This document shows positions 48,677 through 57,883 of a stretch of 64,000 bases of DNA, piece after piece; position 1 is the first letter of the stretch; each line of letters opens with the position of its first letter. Source of the stretch: Verticillium longisporum (lineage: Eukaryota; Ascomycota; Sordariomycetes; Glomerellales; Plectosphaerellaceae); assembly GCA_019188255.1 (NCBI GenBank), contig JAETXT010000005.1, forward strand, positions 2,294,001 to 2,358,000, in the 5' to 3' direction. Below the pieces are notes generated by a model that searched no databases, was not told the DNA's origin, and was given only the letters and a program-made list of their open reading frames with translations. A program made the translations under genes and the position numbers.

Positions 48677-49227
48677 GAGGCTATAGTTCACCTGACCATT
48701 GGGTATCGACCTGAGCTAACCATTAGGTCCACTTTTAAAACTAACCTAACCATTAGGGGGTGCTATAGGGTGCGATTAAAAGCTATATCAGAATATCACG
48801 TACCTTAGTTACCTAATACAATGGAGGCTAGACCACTAAGTCCACTAAGGCCAGACTACTAAGTCTACTAAGACTAAGGCCAGACTACTAAATCCACTAA
48901 GGCTAGACTACTATATCTATTAAAATTAGCCTATTAAAGCTATATAATAAAGCTTTTTAATTTTTTTTTAATTTTTTAGAAAATAGTCTATTCTAAGTCT
49001 ATTTAGAATCAATTTAGAATCGATTTAGAATCGATTTAGAATTGATTTAGAATAGGTTATCGAAGATAGAGAAATTAGCTAATCTTAAATAACCCTATTT
49101 TAATATATTCACCCTTTTCGGTACCCCTTAATAGTTAAGTCAGTTCCTAAAAAGGTTAGCGTAAATTAAAAGCGGACCCAATAGCCAGCTCATGTCGATA
49201 CCCAATGGTCAGGTGAACTATAGCCTC
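48677..49227. mobile_element. AT-rich non-autonomous element with inverted terminal repeats
   Basis: The left end (from 48677) and the reverse complement of the right end (to 49227) are identical for 34 bp, starting GAGGCTATAGTTCACCTGAC, and stay similar for about 70 bp, with most later differences being A/G or C/T transitions. The ~550-bp unit has an AT-rich interior with degenerate ACTAAG/CCAGACTA repeats (48830-48915) and TTTAGAATCGA repeats (49007-49055) and no coding capacity. This fits a MITE-like DNA transposon mutated by RIP. A CTTTTG hexamer occurs at both flanks but is offset by 3 bp on the left, so no exact target duplication is claimed. Confidence 0.7.
49007..49055. repeat. 11-bp TTTAGAATCGA tandem repeat
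   Basis: About four degenerate copies lie inside the inverted-repeat element, differing mostly by C/T and G/A changes. Confidence 0.75.
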
Positions 49228-49560
49228 CTTTTGCAAACGTCAGCAACCAAAGGCGGCAAGGGTACATTCTTATCGCCCTTATCGCAACATCCCATTGCCC
49301 CTCGTCACCGACCGCCACAACACGACGTTCCTGCAGCGCGGGGCAACTGCCGCCACCCGTCAACTCCGAGGAAGATTTTCTTGCACTGTCGCGGCACGCA
49401 CTGCACCTGGACTCATCAGAGTGAATTCTCATGCCAGTCATCCTGCACCTCGTCGCGTTCGGTCGGATTACCACTTCACAACAGCCTGCCTTTGTTGTCG
49501 GCGTATACCCGAGTACACACGGACTGATCATGAGACTTCAGAGACGCAGGTGATCTCAAG
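49228..49560. promoter_or_regulatory. RPC2 promoter region
   Basis: Only 333 bp separate the inverted-repeat element from the RPC2 start, so the element lies at the edge of this promoter. No clear core motif was recognised. Confidence 0.45.
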
Positions 49561-52500
49561 ATGCCGTACCTCGACGACGGCTTCGAGGCCCTGCTGGAGC
49601 CCTTCTACAACGGCAAGAAGCTCACGGATCCCATCTCAACCCAGGAAGACAAATTTCAACTGCTTCCTGCCTTTCTCAAAGTCAAGGGCTTGGTGAAGCA
49701 ACACATTGACTCCTACAACTTCTTCGTCGACCATGAGATCAAGGACATTGTGCGCGCGAACCGCACCATCCGAAGTGATGTGAACAGCTCCTTCTGGCTG
49801 GAGTAGGTGGACCACGAACCACATTCATGGTTATGAATTGTTTTCATATACTTACGAAAATTCTAGGTTCACGGACATTCGGGTGGAGAGCCCGAGCCGT
49901 CTTGACTTTAACGATGCGCGTGCACACAGTGAGGTCACTCCCATGGAGTGTCGTCTGCGCGACATGACCTACGGCGCTCCCATCTTTGTTGACATCGCCT
50001 ACATCCGCCACAGGTCCAAGATCCTCCGCAGAACTGAGCCCCTTGGTCGGCTGCCGGTCACGCTCAAGTCAGCCAAGTGGCGACTCAACGGTGCTTCGAA
50101 CAAGGAGATGGCTCTCATGAACGAATGTCCTCTCGACCCGGCGGCTATTTTATCATCAACGGCACGGAGAAGGTCATCCTGATTCAGGAGCAGCTCAGTA
50201 AGAACCGTGTCATTGTCGAGGCTGATGAAAAGAACAACATCATCACCGCCTCTGTGACCAGTTCTACCCACGAGCGCAAGACCAAAACCAATATCACGCT
50301 GAAGAAAGATCGCATCTCCCTCGTCCACAACGTCCTCGTGGAACCCGCGCCAATTGTCATCGTTCTCAAAGCTCTGGGTGGCCTGTCTGACCTCGAAATT
50401 ATGCAGCTTGTTGCTGGTGATGACGGAAGATATCAGGATGAGTTCACCGTCAACTTTGACGAGGCGACAAAGCAGGGTGTCTATACCCAGCAGCAGGCCC
50501 TGGAGTGGATCGGATCGCGCGTCAAGATGGGCGGCAGGGGCAGGTTTCAACCCAACTCGCAGGCCCGGAAGAACAACATCGAGGAGGGTATGGATGCGCT
50601 GTCCAACCTCATTATTGCCCACATACCCGTCGAGGGCCTCGACTTCTACCCCAAGGCCATCTACGTCGCTTTCATGACGCGCCGTGTTCTCATGGCCCAA
50701 GCCAACATGAGCCTCGTGGATGACAGGGATTTCGTCGGAAACAAGCGACTCGAGCTTGCTGGACAGTTGCTCTCTCTTCTTTTCGAGGATTTGTTCAAAA
50801 AGTTTTGCGGCGACGTCAAGGCCAGCATCGACAAGGTGCTCAAGAAAGACAACCGCGCTGTGGCCATGGACGCCGTCACCATGATCAGCAACCACGCCAA
50901 CAACATTGGTCAGGGAATCAACCGAGCGATCCAGACGGGTAACTGGACAGTGAAACGATTCAACATGAACCGAGCCGGCGTCACTCACGTCCTGAGTCGT
51001 CTGAGCTATATCAGTGCCCTGGGTATGATGACGCGCATCAGCAGTCAGTTCGAAAAGACGCGAAAGGTCAGTGGACCGCGTGCGCTGCAGCCCTCACAGT
51101 GGGGTATGTTGTGTCCCTCGGATACACCCGAAGGTGAGGCTTGCGGTCTGGTCAAGAACCTGGCTCTCATGACGCATATTACCACCAACGCCGAGGAGGA
51201 ACCTGTCAAGCGTTGGGTTTTTACCGTGGACGACAATGTCGAACCCATCAGGAACTTCTCCGGAAGTGAGATGCATCGCGAGGGATCTTATATCATCCAC
51301 ATCAACGGCACGCCGTTTGCGCTTACCAAATTCCCGAAAAGGTTCACGAACCGCTTCAGAACGATGCGTCGCCGTGGCTGGATCTCGCCCTTTGTCGGCG
51401 TTCACATTAACAACCACTTTAACGCTGTTCATATTGCCACTGACGAAGGACGAATCTGTCGGCCTTACATTATTGTCAAGAACGGCAAGCCGAAGCTGAA
51501 GGCGGAGCACCTGAAGCTTCTCCAGCTCGGCAAGGCCACTTTCGATGGCTTTTTGACGAATGGTGTCGTCGAGTATTTGGATGTCAACGAGGAGAACGAT
51601 ACGCTTGTGGCTCTCTACGAAACCGACGTCAACCAAAGCACCACGCACATGGAAATCGAACCCTTCACAATCCTCGGGGCCGTAGCAGGCCTCATTCCCT
51701 TCCCTCATCACAACCAGTCACCCCGTAACACCTACCAGTGTGCAATGGGCAAGCAAGCTATTGGTGCAATTGCCTACAACCAATTCAACCGCATCGACAC
51801 ATTGCTCTACACCCTCGTATACCCGCAACGGCCGATGGTCATCTCCAAGACGATTCAGCTCATCCACTACGACAAGCTGCCAGCCGGACAAAACGCCACA
51901 GTCGTTGTCATGTCCTACTCTGGCTACGATATCGAGGATGCCCTGGTACTCAACAAGGCCTCGTGCGACCGTGGCTTCGGACGCTGTCAGGTGTTCCGAA
52001 AGTACTCGGCTGAGCTGCAAAAGTACCCGAACGGTAAACGAGAACGCATCGGAGACCCGCAGTACGAGGAAATGGAGGGCAAGCCTAGACGACGCATTGC
52101 CAAACACGCAGCTCTGGATCCTGATGGCTTGGCCATGGTCGGTGGCCAGGTCAGGGCTGGCGAGGCCATGGTGAAGAAGGAGACGCCTCTGGACACCGGG
52201 TCGACTGGTATCGGTAACGACCGCGGCCCTAGCGAGTTCCGCGACTCGTCAATATCATACCGCATTCCTGATCCGGCATACATCGACAAGGTGATGATCT
52301 CTCAGAGCGAAAAGGACAACATGGTCATCAAGGTGCAGACGAGACAGACGAGAAGGCCGGAGTTGGGTGACAAGTTCTCGTCACGTCACGGACAAAAAGG
52401 TGTTGTTGGCATTATCGTGGAGCAAGAGGACCTGCCGTTCTCTGACAAGGGCCTGGTCCCTGATATCATCATGAACCCTCACGGTTTCCCCTCTCGAATG

Positions 52501-53106
52501 ACGGTCGGAAAGCTGCTCGAGTGCCTCACAGGCAAGGCGTCGGTCTTGGACGGTCGTCCGGACTACGGTTTCGGCGACGCCTTCCGCTCGCATCCTCTCA
52601 AGCAGATGAGTGAGGCCCTCGTCGACCACGGTTTCTCGTGGGAGGGCAAAGACTACTTCACGTCTGGCATCACGGGCGAGCCGCTTGAGGCCTACATTTT
52701 TAACGGCCCCATCTACTACCAGCGTCTCAAGCACATGGTCCAAGACAAGATGCACTCTCGTGCGCGGGGACCTCGTGCCATCCTCACGAGACAACCGACG
52801 GAAGGTCGTTCGCGTGAGGGTGGTCTGCGTCTGGGCGAGATGGAGCGTGACTGTCTGATTGCCTACGGCGCCTCGCAATTGCTGTTGGAGCGTCTTATGA
52901 TCAGCTCGGACGGTACGGAGATCGACATTTGCCAGCAGTGTGGCCTGTTGGGTTACAAGGGCTACTGCCACACGTGCAGGAGCACCAAGGAGGTGACCAA
53001 GATGACGATGCCGTACGCTGCGAAGCTACTGGTGCAAGAACTGATCAGTATGAATGTCGGTGTGAGGTTACAGATGGAGGATGAGTTCCCGCATCCGAAG
53101 GAATGA
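49561..53106 (+). CDS. RPC2: RNA polymerase III second-largest subunit (one-base frameshift)
   Basis: Two exons (49561-49802, 49867-53106) give 1160 aa when one missing C in CCC at 50137-50139 is allowed for; the break falls in the invariant MNECPLDPGGYFIINGTEK motif. Assignment to Pol III rather than Pol II or I rests on the N-terminus (LTDPISTQEDKFQLLPAFLK, VKGLVKQHIDSYNFFVD) and on overall length. Conserved features include SDTPEGEACGLVKNLALM, the GYDIEDALVLNKAS catalytic region, GDKFSSRHGQKGVVG (hybrid-binding), PHGFPSRMTVGKLLE and the C-terminal zinc site CQQCGLLGYKGYCHTC. The enzyme makes tRNAs, 5S rRNA and other small RNAs in the nucleus. An essential gene would not be lost, so the frameshift is almost surely a sequence error. 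Confidence 0.95.
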
Positions 53107-53530
53107 TGTACATAAATGAATATCAAAGAAGAATTGACATGTCAAGAGGTACACACGAGAAGGGTAACTAGGTGGTATGCAGTGTGACATGACCTGACGT
53201 TGAGCGACGATGGTCAACACGCAAGACAGGAGGAGACGGTGTCAACAGCACGCTTATTCCTTCGGTTATGACGGAAGGTAAGACGAAAATACCAGTACTG
53301 AAAGTCACTACAGGGGCGCGCAGCAAATATTTCCCCGTTCCCAGCAGAGAGACACGATGGTTCGATTTCTTGCCCGTCTCGCGCCGGCATCCGGCCCCAC
53401 CCGCGATAGTGCATCCCAGCAACAATTTTCTGACATCATTCTTCTCGAGCTTCCCTCCTCTCGTTCAACCCAAACTCCGCCGCCTCCCACAAGACATTCT
53501 CCTGTCGATGCCTACCGCCACCCAACCGCC
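53107..53530. other. Intergenic gap
   Basis: This 424-bp gap follows RPC2. An in-frame ATG at 53357 could extend the next protein by 58 residues, but that extension lacks targeting character, so I place it in the leader. Confidence 0.5.
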
Positions 53531-54549
53531 ATGGCCAGCACGCGCCTCGCAATAGCGACAGTCCACAGGTGCTGCAGGCTATGTCGGCCGCCCTCGCAGC
53601 AGCAGCTCCGCGCCATCACACATCTTAGCACTGCCCGCTCTCCCGCGACGGCTTCGGCTTCAGCTCCAGGCTCGGCACCTGCGACGCCACAGCTTCACCA
53701 GCTTGCGAGCACACCACAGATGAGACGCGAAACCGGCCTGCCCAATCGCTACTTTGACCCATCAAACGGCGTTCCCGGCGAAGGCTCCCCAGACCCGCAA
53801 GGCAAACCGCCAGACGAGCACCGAGTGAACCTCGGCCGCAGTATGCCTTTTCCTCCCCTCCCATCTTTTCGACACATCGAGCCACCAGCCCCCCGCGTTG
53901 CCCGCCCACGAAGCCTGACAGCACACCGCTAACATGACCCTCTGACAGCTCTCCGCATCCTCCAAGACCGCCTCCCGACCCTCCTCCAATACCCCCTCGA
54001 CCAAGACATCCTCGCCCCCAACATCTCCCTCCACCTCTTCCCCTCGACGCACCCGCACCTCCCCGTCGTTTCGGGCCGCGTGGCCTACACCGCCGCCCTC
54101 TGGACCTCCCCATCGCCTGGAACCGCATCCCCGTCATCGGCAACGTCCGCCCCGAGGTCCACACGGCGCGCATGACGCGCCAGCCCATCCCCGGCGCCGC
54201 ACCCCTGCGCCCCGGCGGCCGCGACGAGCAGCTCGTCGTGCGCTGGTCGACGTGTGCCGCGCCGGGGCGCGAGGGCGAGGGCCCGCGCGCGCTCGAGGTC
54301 GGCAAGGGCGAGAAGAAGGAGCAGCACTTTTCCGGTCTCTTCATCTTCCAGTTTGACCAGAAGGGCAGGATCCTCAGCCACACCATCGAGACGGTGCAGG
54401 GCGGCGGCGACTGGGAGAGGGGAGTCGGGGCCAAGGTCGTCGGGCTGACGGATTGGCTGCTCGGCGGGCTCGGGAGAGGGGAGCCGTGCCCGGCCTTTCA
54501 AGCTACGTCTCCGGAGAGGGACGACGGGGGTCGACGTGGCAGAGATTGA
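53531..54549 (+). CDS. Probable mitochondrial NTF2-like (DUF2358-type) protein (one-base frameshift)
   Basis: Two exons (53531-53840, 53949-54549) give about 303 aa when one missing C in CCCC at 54108-54111 is allowed for. The start at 53531 has an excellent context (GCCATGGC) and yields an Arg/Ser-rich N-terminus (MASTRLAIATVHRCCRLC) typical of a mitochondrial presequence. The conserved part starts at LRILQDRLPTLLQYPLDQDI and has HLFPSTHPHLPVVSGRVAYT, then WNRIPVIGN across the shift, a DEQLVVRWS strand and FSGLFIFQFDQKGRILSHTI. This order suits the NTF2/SnoaL-like fold of DUF2358 proteins; I infer that family without a search. Substrate and pathway are unknown. Confidence 0.6.
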
Positions 54550-55214
54550 TAGCGCTTGAGGAGATGACGAGTTGGACCAGAGCTGGCCCGCTTGATGGGA
54601 TGGTCAACCGGAAAGATGAGGAAGATGCACATACATGTACAACACTGTGGGTTTTTGACTAGGTCTACGGAGTTCAGGGACATTGCGGAAGACGGCGGGG
54701 AGTCGCAAGAGAGCTCAGAAGACATTGACGGTGCTGACACTCTGCTCTATTACTACCATGATGTACAATAACTCGGAATAGACATCTCATGAACTTATGT
54801 GAGACCGGAAAACGCTATCAAGGGTGTTGCAGGTTTGATAAGGTCAACCCCTTCTGAAGATAATCACAGGCAGACATTACTTGTTTGATACAAAGGGCAC
54901 AATTGTCGTACATGGTCGTTCGTGCTTGTGCTTAAGTATATTTAACAACTGATGTTCTCCGACCACCCACACGCCATCCCCAACCGAGTACCATGTTCTA
55001 AGGTCATCGTCAAGACCTCCTCTGGGCCGCAACGTGCGGTCGGATGCCGAATGGAGCTCGCCAAGGAGATGTGGGCCATCGATAAGGTGTCAGTCAGTCT
55101 GGAACCCCCCGGGCAGAAACAAAAAGATAAGAACAGCCTGCTGTTGAATTGATTGATTGATGTACATGTTTAAAACGTTTAGAATGTATATGACCAAAAA
55201 TATACAAAAGAGAA
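54550..55214. other. Intergenic gap before tRNA-Thr
   Basis: This 665-bp stretch has no gene. Because the tRNA is on the minus strand, its 3' side lies here; an A-rich/T-rich patch near 55118-55212 could contain the Pol III terminator. Confidence 0.45.
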
Positions 55215-55286
55215 TGCCTCGTACTGGAATCGAACCAGTGATCTCATCATTACTAGTGATGCGCTTTACCACTAAGCCAACGAGGC
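55215..55286 (-). tRNA. tRNA-Thr (anticodon AGT)
   Basis: On the minus strand a full cloverleaf is visible: 7-bp acceptor stem GCCTCGT/ACGAGGC, D arm with GGCTTAGTGGT (the A box), anticodon stem CATCA/TGATG with loop CTAGTAA (anticodon AGT), and T arm ACTGG-TTCGATT-CCAGT carrying the B box GGTTCGATTCC. The discriminator base is A. There is no intron. It reads threonine ACN codons after A34 to inosine editing. Confidence 0.95.
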
Positions 55287-55882
55287 TTGTTGAAGTTGAA
55301 CTCCAGTGCTGAGGTATATGATGTCAGTGTTCAGTGCCATATCGTTTGCTGCCGATTTCCATCTTGTGCGCTCTGTGAGATACTTGCCAGGCTTTACTAA
55401 CCTTACTAAAAAATTTAGTCTCTGGTGCTTCAATATCTCTCAATCCGTCTCGCCAAATCGTACTTCACACCTCTGCTTAACCTCATACGACTGCACAATT
55501 GGTTAATCATGCCTACCTGCCTATTCGACCAAACACAAGGTCCAAGCTACCTAGATTCGCTAGCATGCCACGTTTCCAATTAAGAATACAAACCCTCACG
55601 AACGATGATGTAGCGGAAATATCACATTAAAGCACTCTGGCTGCCCGTCTAATCAGCAACCAGATGCCTCCCGAACCTTGCGCTGCTACACATACATACA
55701 CATTGGTCCATCCCCTGCAAGCGCCGCATTTCGCTTCGGGAATCCAACATCTCATCGCAAACGCAGGCGGGACAGGTTCTCCCTCCCGCGGCATCCTCGT
55801 ACGCAGCATCTTTTCGTCTAGATCGCGTTAATTGTCCTCCGCCTCTAAAGTCATTTCCTCCCTTTTTCATAACGATGCGCGC
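55287..55882. other. Intergenic gap, no gene seen
   Basis: This 596-bp gap lies between the tRNA's 5' side and the acl2 stop. It probably contains the acl2 3' UTR. No feature was recognised. Confidence 0.5.
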
Positions 55883-57883
55883 TTAAGCGACAAACTCCTT
55901 GGCGCCGCTCGCCTCCCACTTGCCGGGAATCAGCGCCAGGGGGACGATGCCGGAAACGTGCATCTCGGGGCCGAAGATCTTGGCGTTCAAGCCGAGCTCC
56001 TGGGTGGCGGCCTTCATGTTCTTGAGACCCTCCTGGTAGTTGGGACCGGCACGACGGACCCAGATCTGGACGTTGTGCTCGTTCAGGGTGGTCGCAAACT
56101 CGCGCAGCGCGCGGATGACACCCTTGAATGTGCTGGCAACGTTGGTGAAGTTGGCAATACCACCACCGATGAACAGGACCTTGCCCTCCTTGGCGACAGG
56201 GGCACGGAGCATGAGGTCGAGGACGGTGCGGGCGTAGTGGTAGGTCTGGGACTCGGTAGGGGCACCGGAGTACTCGCCGTAGTTGGCGAGCTGGTCGGCG
56301 AAACCGGCCGACGCAATGGCATCAGCGTAGACGACGGAAGCACCACCACCGGCGACAAGGGTCCAGATACGGCCGGTCGCGTTGAGGACGGTGAGCTTGA
56401 GGGAAGCACCGGTCTTGGCGTCAAGGTCGGCGATGTAAGCCTCCTCCTTGGTCAGCTCACGGCCGAAAGGAGCAGGGAAGTCCAGAGGGGGCCGGCATCG
56501 ATGTTGACCTTCTCGCCGCCGGCGACATTGGTGAGGCCCAGAGCAGCCGGTGAGCGGGCAATGGCCCACTTGACACCGCACTCAAAGTCGGCAGTCTGAT
56601 CAATCTTGGCAGCAAGATCAAGGAAGTGAACGGTAGCGGAGGTGGCATCCTCGTTAGGGATAACGACGAGGGGGTTGATCTCGAGGTAGGCTGTGATTCG
56701 GTCAGCACAAGAGCGTGAGGTTAAGGCTTAGGAGCATACTGACTGAAGTTGCATTCGACGTAGACGGCGTACAGGCGGCTGATGAAGTCGACAAGGACGT
56801 TGTGCACACCCTTGGGAACCTTCTTCAGCAGAGTGCTGGCGATTTCCTCGTTGGAGGGGTATTCAGACAGGTCGACAGGAATGAGGATCTTCTCGGCCTT
56901 CTCATCAACATCACCAACATCGACACCACCCTCGTGAGTGAAGAGAATCCAGTCGCCCTGTAGGTCGTAGTCAGCATTGACAGGTTCTACTATCGAGATG
57001 TGACAACGTGGTTGGTTGGTGTGTTTTGCCGGGCCATGGGTTGTGCCAGTTATCGTGTCTTCCGTTCGTCCGTCGGCTCGGCAGAGTCTTCCCATATCGG
57101 GCAGCCCAGCGACGCGTGTCCACTTTTCAGCGACACACACAGCCAGACCAAGCCATATAAAACATCACGACGCTCCGTCTGAGACGGATGTCTTTCAACC
57201 TTTTTTTTTGTACGACTTTATGATGCCCGATTCGAATTCGACATCTCGCATCGCCTCAGAAACGCCCGGAATCCGTTGTTTGATGCACAACCCAATGGAC
57301 CACCCACCACTGAATCACTTGCACGACCCTAGGGGTAGCCAAAAGGAGCGGAGACTCGACTTACCTCACGAACGCTCATGATGTTGATGTAGTACTCGGT
57401 GTCCTGGGGGTGGGGAACGAACGGCTCGACGAGGAACTGGCGCAGAACACCAGTAACGTGCTCGACCTGCTGCTCCTTACCCGCACGCTCAGCGACCCAA
57501 GCCTTGGCCTCGGGCCAGGTCTTGTTGAGGGCCAAAGACCGCTCTTGCCTCGCCTCTTGATCAGCTGATCGGGCTTCGCGACGAACTTGGCGCCGGACTG
57601 GAGGAGCCAGGGGTAGGTGACCTCGGCCTGGTCGAGGATGTCGTTGACGTTGGCATCCTCGGGGAAGTGCAGAGAAGCGAGTCTGGGGGAGGGTTGTGCT
57701 TGGTCGGCTTGGGAAGAGGAGTGTCCTTGACGACGGGGCTCCTGGTGAGGTGGTAGTTGAGGATGGCCTTGCCGTCGGCCTCGAAGATGCTCTTGGCTAC
57801 GAAAAGGTCAGAGTCGGGACGTCAGGCACACGAAACGGCTCGCGCGTGGCAGAACCTGGACGAGGGGAAAACTTGCCGGCCAT
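55883..57883 (-). CDS. acl2: ATP-citrate lyase subunit 2 (three one-base frameshifts)
   Basis: Four exons (57883-57877, 57796-57365, 56957-56744, 56690-55883) give 487 aa once one base is restored in each of three homopolymers: 57685-57689 (G), 57534-57536 (A) and 56487-56491 (G). Exon 1 is only 7 nt (ATGGCCG) and is followed by a GC-AG intron (GCAAGT...TAG, 57797-57876), giving [19 protein letters not shown]. This subunit matches the N-terminal half of animal ACLY: the ATP-grasp region with [16 protein letters not shown] and [14 protein letters not shown], and the citrate-binding region ending in EFVA. With subunit 1 it makes cytosolic acetyl-CoA and oxaloacetate from citrate, CoA and ATP. 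It is transcribed head to head with acl1, the usual arrangement in Sordariomycetes. Confidence 0.93.
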
